Shown: positions 50,951 to 60,727 of the stretch, in pieces | Position numbering within the stretch: the stretch's first letter is position 1 | Layout: every line of letters starts with the position of its first letter | From: Allobosea sp. LC85 | GTDB lineage: Bacteria; Pseudomonadota; Alphaproteobacteria; Rhizobiales; Beijerinckiaceae | Direction: 5' to 3' | Assembly (NCBI RefSeq): GCF_000735605.1 | Contig: NZ_JPKG01000054.1 | Span: 62,001-126,000 of the forward strand | Length of the DNA stretch: 64,000 nucleotides | Notes under the pieces: model-generated | Database searches by the model: none | Told to the model about the DNA's origin: nothing | What the model saw: only the letters and a program-made list of their open reading frames with translations | Program-made: the position numbers and the translations under genes

Positions 50951-51086
50951 GGGGGCTCGCGAGGCCTGCGTGCCGCCGGGCCGGTTTGGCCCAGGCAGCG
51001 TTGCGCCGGATATTGCTGGCGGCCCAGATATCAGTCCAATATGCAGCTCTCTGGATTTCAAGAACTTTCAATTATGAGAGATAGCC

Positions 51087-52052
51087 ATGGCCCCCGGCCG
51101 ACGACCGAGCAGCGCGACGCTGGAGCTGCGCCATCTCCGCTACTTCCTGGCCACGGCCGAGGAACTCAATTACGGGCGCGCGGCCGAGCGGCTGCGGATC
51201 GCCCAGCCTGGCCTGAGCCAGCAGATCATGAATCTCGAGGAGATCGTCGGCACGCCGCTCTTCGACCGGACGCGGCGTTCGGTACGGCTGACGCTCGCCG
51301 GCGAGCTCTTCGCGCAGGAGGCGCGCAAGGCGGTGCTGCAGACCGAGAGCGCGCTGATGGTGGCGCGCCGCGCCGGGCGCGGCGAGCTGGGGCGGATCGC
51401 CATCGGCTATGTCGGGTCGGCGGCTTATACGGGTGCGCTGACCACCATGGTCGGCGAATTCCGCGCGGCCTATCCGGAGGTCGAGCTCCAGATCGCCGAA
51501 ATGGAGATGCAGCAGCAGCTCGACCAGCTCGATCAGGGCAGGCTCGATATCGGCTTCATCCGCCCGCCGGTGCCGCTGCCGATGGGCATCGCCAGCATCC
51601 CGATCATGCTCGAGGAGATCATGCTGGCCCTGCCCGAGAGCCATCCGATGGCAGGCCAAGAGGCCGTGCCGCTCTCTGCGCTCAACGGCGACATCTTCAT
51701 CACCCCGCGCCATCCCCCCGAGGTCAGCTTCCACCGGCACACGACCGCCGCCTGCCAGGCGGTGGGGTTCTTCCCGAGACTCGGTCCGCAGGGCCGCGAT
51801 TTCGTGACGATCGCGAGCATGGTGGCGGTCGGGCTCGGCGTTGCGCTCGTGCCGCAATCGCTGCGCTGCATCCAGGTCCCTGGCCTGCGCTACAAGGCGA
51901 TTGCCGGGGAGCCGGTGCTGGCCGAGCTCGCCGTGGCCTACCGTCGCAACGAGCCATCGCCTGTGGCGCGCGCTTTCGCGGCGCATGCGCGCCGCTCGGC
52001 CGCCATGGTCGAACAGAAATCCCCCGGTTCGGGTTCAATTGAGAATTTGTAA
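51087..52052 (+). CDS. LysR-family transcriptional regulator
   Basis: 321 residues. Helix-turn-helix residues about 28-65 (YGRAAERLRIAQPGLSQQI), effector domain with BenM-like pattern GRIAIGYVGSAAYTGALTTM. It sits between the divergent molybdoenzyme/CoA-transferase pair and the gamma-glutamyltransferase/peptide importer cluster, so it could control either. Confidence 0.92.
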   Translation: MAPGRRPSSATLELRHLRYFLATAEELNYGRAAERLRIAQPGLSQQIMNLEEIVGTPLFDRTRRSVRLTLAGELFAQEARKAVLQTESALMVARRAGRGELGRIAIGYVGSAAYTGALTTMVGEFRAAYPEVELQIAEMEMQQQLDQLDQGRLDIGFIRPPVPLPMGIASIPIMLEEIMLALPESHPMAGQEAVPLSALNGDIFITPRHPPEVSFHRHTTAACQAVGFFPRLGPQGRDFVTIASMVAVGLGVALVPQSLRCIQVPGLRYKAIAGEPVLAELAVAYRRNEPSPVARAFAAHARRSAAMVEQKSPGSGSIENL

Positions 52053-52134
52053 TTATCAAAAATGATGAAGATGCATATTGGACTGATTTGAAGCACTGCG
52101 CCGATACTGACTGATCTTCTGGATCAGGTTGGCG

Positions 52135-53832
52135 ATGATGCATTGGCGCGACCGGGCGGGCAGCCCCTTCACATGCGAGAAGACCGCGGTCTCCGCCCAT
52201 CGCGGCATGGCGGTCACCAATCACCCGCTCGCCTCGGCGGCTGCGGTCGAGATCCTGGCCGCGGGCGGCAATGCCATCGACGCGGGGGTCGCGTCGCTGT
52301 TCACGCTCACGGTCGTCGAGCCGATGATGGTCGGCATCTTCGGCGGCGGCGCGGCTCTGATCCGGCTGGCCGATGGGCGTGAGGTCGTGCTCGACGGGCT
52401 CTCCACCGCGCCCGCAGCGGCCCGCCCCGACAGCTTCACGCCGATCTCCGATTCCTGGCCGGACTATATGGAGACGAGGGGCCGCGCCAACCGCGTCGGG
52501 CCGCAGGCGGTCGCGGTGCCCGGCACGCTGAAGGCCTGGTGCGAGGCGGCCGGGCGCTATGGCCGGCTGCCGCTGCGCGATCTGATCGAGCCGGCGATCC
52601 GCCATGCCGCGCGCGGCTTCCGGCTCTCGCCCTATCTGGCGACCTGCATTGCCGAGATCGCGCCGGACCTGGCGCTCGATCCGGTGATCGCGGCGGTGTT
52701 CCTGCCGGGCGGCAAGCCGCTGGCGGCGGGCGAGCTGCTGGTGCAGGCCGACTATGCCGCGACGCTGCGGCTGATCGCCGAGCATGGCCCCGACATCGTC
52801 TATGGCGGCGAGCTCGGGCGCCGGATCGCGGATCATCTCGCCAGGGCGGGTTCCTACCTGCGGCTCGAGGACCTCGCCGCCTACCGTACCGTCGAGCGGG
52901 AACCGGTGCGCGGGGTCTATCGTGGCGTCGAGGTCGTGGGGCCGCCGCCGCCCTGCTCGGGCGGCGTCCAGACGCTGCAGATCCTCAACCTGCTCGAGAC
53001 CTACGATATCGGGAAGCTCGGTTTCGGCACCTCCGAGACGCTGCATCTCGTGCTGGAGGCGCTCAAGATCGCCGCCGCCGACCGGCGTGCGGTGACGGCC
53101 GATCCGGCTTTCGTGGATGTGCCCGTCGCGCGGATGATCTCGCGCGACTATGCGGCGCAACGCCGGCCGGATATCGACCCCGGCCGCGCGCAGGCATTCG
53201 AGTCCAGGATCCTCTCGAATGAATCCGCCAACACCACCCATGTCACCATCGCCGATGACGAGGGCAACATCGTCACCTCGACGCAGACGATCAACAGCCT
53301 GTTCGGGGCGCGGATCATGATCCCGGGCACGGGGATCATTCCCAACAACTACATGTACCTGTTCGATCCGCATCCCGGGAACGCGCTTTCGCTGCAGCCG
53401 GGCAAGCGCATCACCAGCGGCATCACCGCGCTGATCGGCAAGCGCGACGGCCGGCCGATCTTCGCGCTCGGCCTGCCCGGTGCGCACCGGATCCCGGCTT
53501 CGGCCATGCAGGCGGTGCTCAACCTCGTCGACCACGGCATGAGCGTGCAGGAGGCCGTCGAGGCGCCGCGCGTCTTCACCTGGGGGCCGGAGGCCGAGAT
53601 CGAGCGCAGCGTGCCCGACGCGGTGCGCGGGACGCTCGCCAGTCTCGGCCATCGCGTTGCGCCCGTCGATCATGTCGCGGGCGGCATGTGCGCGATCGGC
53701 TTCGCCGAGGACGGCAGCATGACCGGCGCGGCCTGCTGGCGCGCCGACGGCGTGCCGATGGGCGTGGGTGGCGGCGCCGCGCGGGCCGGAACCTCGTTCT
53801 GGCCCGATCCACGGCGCGGACGCAGCTACTGA
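52135..53832 (+). CDS. ggt: Gamma-glutamyltransferase
   Basis: 565 residues from ATG 52135 (a TTG at 52129 is in frame). Cleaves gamma-glutamyl bonds in glutathione or similar compounds. The autoproteolysis site and nucleophile are in NTTHVTIADDEG (about residue 370), giving subunits of about 41 and 20 kDa. There is no obvious signal peptide at the N-terminus, which is unusual for the periplasmic enzymes. It is 45 bp upstream of a peptide-type binding protein, suggesting that imported gamma-glutamyl peptides are its substrate. Confidence 0.9.
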   Translation: MMHWRDRAGSPFTCEKTAVSAHRGMAVTNHPLASAAAVEILAAGGNAIDAGVASLFTLTVVEPMMVGIFGGGAALIRLADGREVVLDGLSTAPAAARPDSFTPISDSWPDYMETRGRANRVGPQAVAVPGTLKAWCEAAGRYGRLPLRDLIEPAIRHAARGFRLSPYLATCIAEIAPDLALDPVIAAVFLPGGKPLAAGELLVQADYAATLRLIAEHGPDIVYGGELGRRIADHLARAGSYLRLEDLAAYRTVEREPVRGVYRGVEVVGPPPPCSGGVQTLQILNLLETYDIGKLGFGTSETLHLVLEALKIAAADRRAVTADPAFVDVPVARMISRDYAAQRRPDIDPGRAQAFESRILSNESANTTHVTIADDEGNIVTSTQTINSLFGARIMIPGTGIIPNNYMYLFDPHPGNALSLQPGKRITSGITALIGKRDGRPIFALGLPGAHRIPASAMQAVLNLVDHGMSVQEAVEAPRVFTWGPEAEIERSVPDAVRGTLASLGHRVAPVDHVAGGMCAIGFAEDGSMTGAACWRADGVPMGVGGGAARAGTSFWPDPRRGRSY

Positions 53833-53877
53833 CCACCGGCGATACGCCAGACCAACGAAAAAGAGGGAACGGGAACG

Positions 53878-55455
53878 ATGCTGATCAACCGACGCGAAGC
53901 CCTGGCCCTGTCGGCCGGCGCCCTGCTTGCCACGACGAACCTGGCGCGCGGCCAGGGCCGGAAGACGTTGCGCATGGCGCCCCATGCCGCGCTGCGCGTG
54001 CTCGATCCCGTCGTGACCAACGCCTACATCACCCGCAATCACGCCTATATGGTCTACGACACGCTGTTCTCGGTCGATTCACAGTATCGGCCGCAGCCGC
54101 AGATGGTGAAGGACTGGTCGGTCAGCGCCGACAAGCTCGCCTACACCTTCACGCTGCGCGAAAAACTCGCCTTCCATGACGGCCAGCCGGTCACGGCGGA
54201 AGACTGCATCGCCTCGATCGCGCGCTGGGCCAAGAAGGACGTCGTCGGCCTGCGTCTCGCCGCGGTGACGACGGGCATGCAGGCTGTCGATGCCCGCAGC
54301 TTCCGGATCGATCTGAAGGAGCCCTTCGGACCGATGCTGGAGGCTTTCGCCCGACCAAGCTCGATCCCGCTCTTCATTATGCCCAGGAGGATCGCCGAGC
54401 TGCCGGCCGACAAGGTGCTGGAGGAGGTCGTCGGCTCCGGCCCGTTCAAGTTCGTCGCCTCGGAGTTCCGGCCGGGCGTGAGCTGGGCTTACGAACGCAA
54501 CGAGGCCTATGTGCCGCGCGACGAGGCGCCGGACGGGCTCGCTGGCGGCAAGCAGGTCAAGGTCGATCGCGTCGAGGTGATCTGGTTCCCGAGCAAGCAG
54601 ACCGCGATCAACGCGCTCGCCAAGGGCGAGATCGACCTCTTGGAGAACATGAACGCCGACCAGCGCTCGCAGCTGCAGGCCAACAAGGATGTGGTGATCC
54701 GCCGCCGGCCCGGTCCCAACGCCTCGACCGTCCGCTTCAACTGGGCGCAACCGCCCTTCGACAACGTCAAGGTCCGGCAGGCGGTGCAGGCTGTCGTCAC
54801 GCAGCAGGACTACATGGACGCCTCGATCGGGGATCCGGAATCCTACCAGGTCTGCCCGGCCTTCTTCGGCTGCGGCACCCCGCTCGAAACCGCGGTCGGC
54901 TTCGCCGATACCGGAAAGCCCGACATCGCCAAGGCCAAGGCGCTGCTCAAGGAAGCCGGCTACAAGGGCGAGAAGATCGTCATCATCACGCCCGGCGATA
55001 TCGCTTCCTTCGCGCCGCTCGCACCGCTGACCCAGCAGCTCCTGCGCCAGATCGGCATGGATTCCGAGATCCAGACCATGGAATGGAGCGCCTTCCTGAC
55101 AAGGCGCTCCAAGCCCGTTCCGGTGACCGAGGGCGGCTGGAACCTCGCCCATGCGGTGTTCGACCGCATCGACCTGATCTCGCCGCTCGGCAACCTCAAC
55201 TTCGACGCGCGCGGCAAGGCCGCCTATACCGGCTTCGTCGACGATCCGCAGACCGAAGCGCTGAAGGGCCGATACCAGCGCGAGACCGATCCGGCCAGGC
55301 AGAAGGCGATCGTCGAGGAGATGCAGAAGCGCGCCTATGAGCTCGTCTTCTACATCCCGCTCGGCACCTATTTCGACTACGAGACCTTCCGCTCCACCGT
55401 TTCCGGCTATGTCCCGTCGCCCGTCATGGTCGTCTGGGGCGTCGACAAGCGCTAG
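53878..55455 (+). CDS. Peptide-type ABC transporter substrate-binding protein (SBP_bac_5)
   Basis: 525 residues. The N-terminus MLINRREALALSAGALLATT has a twin-arginine-like pair ahead of a hydrophobic stretch, so it may leave by Tat. KTLRMAPHAALRVLDPVVTN and FTLREKLAFHDGQPVTAEDC are family regions. A palindromic repeat element separates it from the permease genes, and a GAGGGAACGGGAACG site precedes the start. Confidence 0.9.
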   Translation: MLINRREALALSAGALLATTNLARGQGRKTLRMAPHAALRVLDPVVTNAYITRNHAYMVYDTLFSVDSQYRPQPQMVKDWSVSADKLAYTFTLREKLAFHDGQPVTAEDCIASIARWAKKDVVGLRLAAVTTGMQAVDARSFRIDLKEPFGPMLEAFARPSSIPLFIMPRRIAELPADKVLEEVVGSGPFKFVASEFRPGVSWAYERNEAYVPRDEAPDGLAGGKQVKVDRVEVIWFPSKQTAINALAKGEIDLLENMNADQRSQLQANKDVVIRRRPGPNASTVRFNWAQPPFDNVKVRQAVQAVVTQQDYMDASIGDPESYQVCPAFFGCGTPLETAVGFADTGKPDIAKAKALLKEAGYKGEKIVIITPGDIASFAPLAPLTQQLLRQIGMDSEIQTMEWSAFLTRRSKPVPVTEGGWNLAHAVFDRIDLISPLGNLNFDARGKAAYTGFVDDPQTEALKGRYQRETDPARQKAIVEEMQKRAYELVFYIPLGTYFDYETFRSTVSGYVPSPVMVVWGVDKR

Positions 55456-55561
55456 TGCATCGGACCGAAAAGTGGAACCGGTTTTCGGAAAATTCCGATG
55501 CTCAAACAAGGAGCTGGATCGCCGCTCCTGCGTCCGAACGGACGCAGGAGCGGCGATCTAG
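55454..55561. repeat. Intergenic palindromic element inside an ABC operon
   Basis: Composite of the GCATCGGACCGAAAAGTGG hairpin and a long second hairpin (CGCTCCTGCGTCCG / CGGACGCAGGAGCG). It fills the whole gap between binding-protein and permease genes and ends 12 bases before the next ATG, so it probably acts as an mRNA-processing or differential-expression element. Confidence 0.85.
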
Positions 55562-55573
55562 GGAGGCCGCCCG

Positions 55574-56515
55574 ATGCTGAGGCTCATCGCCCTGCGCGTC
55601 GCCATGGCCGTCCCGGTCATGCTCGTCGTCGCGACCATCGTCTTCCTGCTGCTGCGCCTCAGCCCCGGCGATCCGGCGCTGATCCTGGCGGGCGACAATG
55701 CGGGCCCGGAGGCGGTGGCCCGCATCCGGGCGGAGATGGGGCTCGACCGGCCGCTGCTCGTGCAATATTTCGGCTGGCTCGGCGAGATCGCGCGCGGCCG
55801 GTTCGGCATCTCCATCCTGTCCAAGGTGCCGGTCCTGGGCCTGATCCGCGACCGGCTGGAACCGACGCTGGTGCTGGCCTTGAGCGCCATCGTCATCACG
55901 GTGGTGCTCGCGGTGCCGCTCGGTGCGATCGCGGCCTGGCGGCATAACAGCTGGATCGACCGCGGCGTGATGATGCTCTCGGTCGTCGGCTTCTCCGTGC
56001 CGGCCTTCGTCATCGGCTATCTGCTGATCCTGTTCCTGTCCGTGAAGGCCGATCTCTTTCCGGTGCAGGGCTATGTCAGCCCGTTCGACGATCCGCTCGC
56101 GGCGCTGCGCCACCTCGCCTTGCCGTCGGTCACGCTGGCGCTCGTCTTCATGGCGCTGATCGCCCGCGTGACGCGCTCCAGCGTGCTCGAGGTCCTGGGC
56201 GAGGATTTCGTGCGCACGGCGCGCGCCAAGGGCAATGTCGAACGCCGCGTGCTCTGGCGCCATGCCCTTCCCAACGCGGCGGTTCCCATCATCACCGTGA
56301 TCGGGCTTGGCATCGCGCTGCTGATCAGCGGCGTGGTCGTGACCGAGAGCGTGTTCAACCTGCCCGGCGTCGGGCGGCTGACGATCGATGCGATCCTCGC
56401 GCGTGACTATCCGGTCGTGCAGGGGCTGATGCTGTTCTTCGCGCTGATCTATGTCGGCGTGAACCTCCTCATCGACATCGCCTATGTGATCGTCGATCCG
56501 CGCATTCGCTACTGA
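55574..56515 (+). CDS. Dipeptide-type ABC transporter permease (DppB-like)
   Basis: 313 residues with six membrane helices. First helix AVPVMLVVATIVFLLLRLSP, docking loop DFVRTARAKGNVERRVLW, and C-terminal VIVDPRIRY. Start follows the repeat element; GGAGG lies 8 bases ahead. Confidence 0.92.
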   Translation: MLRLIALRVAMAVPVMLVVATIVFLLLRLSPGDPALILAGDNAGPEAVARIRAEMGLDRPLLVQYFGWLGEIARGRFGISILSKVPVLGLIRDRLEPTLVLALSAIVITVVLAVPLGAIAAWRHNSWIDRGVMMLSVVGFSVPAFVIGYLLILFLSVKADLFPVQGYVSPFDDPLAALRHLALPSVTLALVFMALIARVTRSSVLEVLGEDFVRTARAKGNVERRVLWRHALPNAAVPIITVIGLGIALLISGVVVTESVFNLPGVGRLTIDAILARDYPVVQGLMLFFALIYVGVNLLIDIAYVIVDPRIRY

Positions 56516-56525
56516 GGTCATTCCC

Positions 56526-57407
56526 ATGTCGGCGACCGGACAGGCCAGATCGATGCCGCAGCGGGGCGTTCTGCTCGAGGCGCTGCTTTCCAACCGCGTC
56601 GTGCTGTGCAGCGGCGTGCTGTTGCTGGCGATCATGCTCTCGGCGGTGTTCGCCGGCCTGCTGACGGGAACGGAGACGTTCCTGATCCGCCCGCGCCTGC
56701 GCCTGCGTCCGCCGGGCAGCGCGTTCTGGTTCGGCACCGATGCGCTCGGCCGGGACGTCTTTGCGCTGGTCCTGCATGGCGGCAAGCTGTCGCTGCTCGT
56801 CGGCCTGCTCGCCGCCGTCTCGGGCGCGGTCATCGGCACGGCGATCGGTCTCGTCACCGGCTATCTGCGCTGGCTCGACCCCGTCGTGATGCGGATCATG
56901 GACGGGATGATGGCGATCCCGGGCATCCTCTTCGCCGTGGCGCTGGTCTCGCTTGTCGGACCGAGCCTGATTGCCATCGTCGCCGCCATCACCTTCGCCG
57001 AGATTCCGCGCGTCACGCGGCTGGTGCGCAGCGTCGTTCTGAGCGTGCGCGAGGAATCCTATGTCCGGGCGGCGGAGGGGCTCGGCATTCCGCCCCTGCT
57101 CGTCCTGCTGCGCCATATCCTGCCGAGCTGCATCGCGCCGCTGATCGTCCAGACCACCTATATGTTCGCGGCCGCGATCCTGTCGGAGGCGGTGCTCGGC
57201 TTCCTCGGCGTTGGCTTTCCGCCCGACATTCCGAGCTGGGGCAACGTGCTCGCCGAAGGCAGGGCCGTTTTCCAGCGCGCGCCCTGGACGATCATCGCGC
57301 CCGGGCTCTTCCTCGCCATGACGGTGATGGCGGTGAACCTGCTCGGCGATGGCCTGCGCGACCGGCTCGACCCCCGTCTCTCGCGCGCCGCCAAGGTCTC
57401 GTCATGA
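56526..57407 (+). CDS. Dipeptide-type ABC transporter permease (DppC-like)
   Basis: 293 residues. FWFGTDALGRDVFALVLHGG is the DppC signature, docking loop SYVRAAEGLGIPPLLVL. It overlaps the next gene by ATGA. Confidence 0.92.
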   Translation: MSATGQARSMPQRGVLLEALLSNRVVLCSGVLLLAIMLSAVFAGLLTGTETFLIRPRLRLRPPGSAFWFGTDALGRDVFALVLHGGKLSLLVGLLAAVSGAVIGTAIGLVTGYLRWLDPVVMRIMDGMMAIPGILFAVALVSLVGPSLIAIVAAITFAEIPRVTRLVRSVVLSVREESYVRAAEGLGIPPLLVLLRHILPSCIAPLIVQTTYMFAAAILSEAVLGFLGVGFPPDIPSWGNVLAEGRAVFQRAPWTIIAPGLFLAMTVMAVNLLGDGLRDRLDPRLSRAAKVSS

Positions 57408-59029
57408 ACACGTCCGAGCCCATCCTCCGCATCGAGAACCTCAGCGTCGCCCTGCCGGCCGGGCTCGACCGCAGCCATGCGGTCCGTGATCTCTCGCTCG
57501 ACGTCCATCGCCGCCAGATCGTCTGCGTCGTCGGCGAATCCGGCTCGGGCAAGTCCGTGACGGCCTCGGCGGTGATGCGCCTGCTGCCGGACAAGGTGCT
57601 GCGGATCACCGGCGGCACGATCCGGCTCGAAGGCGAGGACATCGCCGCGGTCTCGCCGGCCCGGATCTGCGAGCTGCGCGGCAACCGCATGGCGATGATC
57701 TTCCAGGAGCCCCTGACGGCGTTGAACCCGGTCATGCGCATCGGCGACCAGATTGCCGAGGTCATGCGGATTCACCGGCCGCAAGTTGCGCCGGATGCCG
57801 TCGAGGCGCGCGTCCTCGAACTGATGGGCGATGTCCATCTGCCCGATCCGGCGGCGCTGCGGCGCGTCTATCCGCACCAGATCTCGGGCGGCCAGCGCCA
57901 GCGCGTGATGATCGCGATGGCGCTGGCATTGGAGCCTGCGCTGATCATCGCCGACGAGCCGACCACGGCCCTCGACGTCACCACCCAGGCGCAGATCCTG
58001 CGGCTGTTCCGGGAGCTGCTGACCAAGCATGACAGCGGCGTGCTGATGATCACGCATGATTTCGGCGTCGTCGCCGATGTCGCCGATCATGTCGTGGTCA
58101 TGCGCCGTGGCGAGGTGGTCGAGCGTGGCGCGCCGGAGCAGGTGCTGAACCGGCCGGCGCATCCCTATACCCGCGCCCTGATCGAGGCCGTGCCGCGCTT
58201 CCGCTACCGTCCGACGCGGCTGGCGACGGCGGAGCCGGTGCTCGCCGTCGAGGATCTGACGCTGACCTATCGCAGCACCAGCCTGCTCGGCCGCAAGCGG
58301 GAGACGAGGGCGCTCGACCGGGTTTCGTTCAGGCTCGCGCCCGGCGAAACGCTTGGCATCGTCGGTGAATCCGGATCGGGCAAGACCAGCCTGGCCAAGA
58401 CGCTGCTGCGCTTCGAGACCCCGGATTCCGGGCGTATCCTGTTCCGGGGCGACGATGTCGCGGCGCTGTCGGGCCGCGTGCTGCGCGACTTCCGTCGCCA
58501 TATCCAGATGGTTTTCCAGGACCCGTACAAATCGCTCAACCCGCGACGCCGCATCGGGCAGTCGCTGATCGAAGGGCCTGTCCAGCACGGGCTGTCACGC
58601 GTCGATGCCGTCGCGCGCGCCCGCGAGCTGATGGAGCTGGTCGGGCTCAGCCCCGATGCGCTCGAGCGCTTTCCGCATGAGTTCTCAGGCGGGCAGCGGC
58701 AGCGGGTCTGCATTGCTCGCGCGCTCGCCATGCAGCCCTCGATCATCGTCGCCGACGAGGCCGTCTCGGCACTCGACGTCTCGGTGCAGGCGCAGGTGCT
58801 GGCCCTGTTCGAGGCGCTGCAGCGCCGCATCGGTTTCGCGATGATCTTCGTCACGCATGACCTGCGCGTCGCCTCGAATATCTGTGACCGGATCGCGGTG
58901 ATGAAGCGCGGGCGGATCGTCGAGCTCGGCCCGGCGCAGGCGGTGTTCGAGCAGCCGCAGGACGACTACACGCGCGAGCTCATCGCGGCGGTGCCCGGGG
59001 GCGTCTTCGAAGTCGCGCCGGCGGCTTAG
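57404..59029 (+). CDS. Fused dipeptide-type ABC transporter ATPase (two NBDs)
   Basis: 541 residues from ATG 57404. First domain: GESGSGKSVTAS, signature ISGGQRQR, Walker B LIIADEPTTALD. Second, from about residue 280: GESGSGKTSLAK, FSGGQRQR, IIVADEAVSALD. This is DppD and DppF in one chain, as in YliA/GsiA. The first Walker B ends with D-E, the second has A after DE (DEAVSALD), a common and tolerated change. A GsiA-like glutathione role would fit the gamma-glutamyltransferase upstream. Confidence 0.93.
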   Translation: MNTSEPILRIENLSVALPAGLDRSHAVRDLSLDVHRRQIVCVVGESGSGKSVTASAVMRLLPDKVLRITGGTIRLEGEDIAAVSPARICELRGNRMAMIFQEPLTALNPVMRIGDQIAEVMRIHRPQVAPDAVEARVLELMGDVHLPDPAALRRVYPHQISGGQRQRVMIAMALALEPALIIADEPTTALDVTTQAQILRLFRELLTKHDSGVLMITHDFGVVADVADHVVVMRRGEVVERGAPEQVLNRPAHPYTRALIEAVPRFRYRPTRLATAEPVLAVEDLTLTYRSTSLLGRKRETRALDRVSFRLAPGETLGIVGESGSGKTSLAKTLLRFETPDSGRILFRGDDVAALSGRVLRDFRRHIQMVFQDPYKSLNPRRRIGQSLIEGPVQHGLSRVDAVARARELMELVGLSPDALERFPHEFSGGQRQRVCIARALAMQPSIIVADEAVSALDVSVQAQVLALFEALQRRIGFAMIFVTHDLRVASNICDRIAVMKRGRIVELGPAQAVFEQPQDDYTRELIAAVPGGVFEVAPAA

Positions 59030-59132
59030 AGCATCGGACCGAAAAGTGGAGTCCGGTTTTCGGGAAAATCCGATGCTCAAACAAAGAGTTAGATCGCCAC
59101 TCCTGCGTCCAAACGGACGCACGGCGATCTAG
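59028..59132. repeat. Intergenic palindromic element after the ABC operon
   Basis: Same composite as at 55454 and 42083: GCATCGGACCGAAAAGTGG hairpin, linker AAACAAAGAGTTAGATCGCC, hairpin around GCGTCCAAACGGACGC, then GATCTAG. Overlaps the ATPase stop by two bases. Confidence 0.85.
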
Positions 59133-59240
59133 CGCCATGTTGCGACACAACCCCATGAGAGCTGCGCATGAACATCTCGGACCAGGCGCCTCCGGGCCGC
59201 CGCATGGTTGGAATGCCCTGCGGCCGCGGCGAGGTCTGAC

Positions 59241-60545
59241 ATGAAGAGCCTAGGCGTCGCTCCCGCCTATCGGTCACGCTCCGGCTGGAATGCATTGCTG
59301 CCGCCGCGCATTGCCGGGGAACAGGTCCCGACAGCGCGGCGGTTTCGCACCGTGATCATTGGCGCGGGCTACACGGGCTTGGCCGCCGCGCGCCGGCTGG
59401 TCGAGCTCGTTCCGGATGAAGAGGTGCTGCTGCTCGATGCCTCGACGATCGGGGAGGGGGCGTCGGGCCGGAACTCGGGCTTTCTGTTGATCAATCCTGG
59501 CGAGCCGAGTGCCAATGCCGCCGGTTTCACGGAAGACTGGGCCATTCGGCAGATGGCCCTGGTTCAGGCAGGGCTCGATTGGTTGCGCCTGTTGGTCAGG
59601 ACGCATTCCATTGCTTGCGACTGGGAGGAAGGCGTTCCGGCGATCACGGCTGCAGCGACAGCCGCCGGCGAAAAATCCGTGCGGGCGACGCGAAGCCGCT
59701 ATGAGGCCTGGAATGTCGAAACGCAGGAATTCGGTTCCGAGGAACTCCGGCGCACGCTCGGGACCGGTTATTATCGCTACGGGATTCAATCCCTGACGCG
59801 GGCGCTCGTCCAGCCCGCAGCACTCCACCGCGGCCTTGCCGATAACCTGCCCGCCGGGGTCACGCTTCTCGAGAACACCACCGTGAGCGCGTTGAGCGAC
59901 GGTGCTCCGTTTCGACTGCAGACCAATCGCGGCGAGTTCGTCGCCGACCGTGTGTTCATTACGAATAATCTGCACGCTCGCTCGCTGGGCATCGTTCGCG
60001 ACCGGATGATCGGCATCTACACCTATGGCGCATTCACACCCGAGCTCGACGAAGCGCAGCTGAATGACCTGGGAGAGGCGCCCGGATGGGGCGCTCTCCC
60101 GGCGCATCGCATGGGAACGACGATGCGCAAGACCATGGGGCGCCTTCTCATCAGGAGCGGCGATTCCTATGAGCGAGAGCTCGATCCCGACACAGTACGC
60201 GCCATGCTGACCCGGCTCTATCGGAACCGGTTCCCGAGAATGCGGACGCATGAATTCGAGCATGTCTGGGGTGGGCTGACTGCGATCACCCAGAACGGCG
60301 CCTTCGCCTTCGGGCAGATCAGGCCGGGGCTGTTCGCATCGGTGGGCTGCGGCGGCGCAGGCGTCGTGAGAGGCACGATCCATGGCAAATTGCTGGCTGA
60401 GCTGGCCTGCGGTTCGCAATCCATGCTCCTCAGCGATCGCCTGAATCAGGCCGGCCCCAACTGGCTTCCCCCCGAGCCGTTCAGGCGTTTTGGCGCAACG
60501 GCCCAGATCGCCTGGGAACAATGGCTTGCCGGGGCGGAACGGTGA
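59241..60545 (+). CDS. FAD-dependent oxidoreductase (DAO/PuuB-like)
   Basis: 434 residues from ATG 59241 after GAGG. Dinucleotide motif TVIIGAGYTGLAAARRL (about residues 37-53), GASGRNSGFLLINPG, then HVWGGLTAITQNGAFAFGQI and GCGGAGVVRGTIHG at the FAD-binding C-terminus. Gamma-glutamylputrescine oxidase-like amine oxidation is plausible given the neighbourhood. It is separated from the ABC operon by a repeat element and faces a convergent hydrolase gene. Confidence 0.87.
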   Translation: MKSLGVAPAYRSRSGWNALLPPRIAGEQVPTARRFRTVIIGAGYTGLAAARRLVELVPDEEVLLLDASTIGEGASGRNSGFLLINPGEPSANAAGFTEDWAIRQMALVQAGLDWLRLLVRTHSIACDWEEGVPAITAAATAAGEKSVRATRSRYEAWNVETQEFGSEELRRTLGTGYYRYGIQSLTRALVQPAALHRGLADNLPAGVTLLENTTVSALSDGAPFRLQTNRGEFVADRVFITNNLHARSLGIVRDRMIGIYTYGAFTPELDEAQLNDLGEAPGWGALPAHRMGTTMRKTMGRLLIRSGDSYERELDPDTVRAMLTRLYRNRFPRMRTHEFEHVWGGLTAITQNGAFAFGQIRPGLFASVGCGGAGVVRGTIHGKLLAELACGSQSMLLSDRLNQAGPNWLPPEPFRRFGATAQIAWEQWLAGAER

Positions 60546-60727
60546 TCCCGCCCGCCGGCCGCTCATGCCGTGATGGGCGGCCGGCAGGCAGGGCTTCCGT
60601 CAGGCGCTCAGGACGGTCTCGGGTGGACCGGGCGGGAGTTCGAGCCATGGGACATCAAGACGGTCGCGACAGCACGCGACCCGCCAGATCGCTGCGCGTC
60701 AGCGCTGCTATTGGGACGAACGTCGGA

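Noticed and set aside
51724..54042. 772-residue minus-strand frame
   Set aside because: Antisense to LysR and gamma-glutamyltransferase genes with conserved motifs; shadow of high-GC codons.
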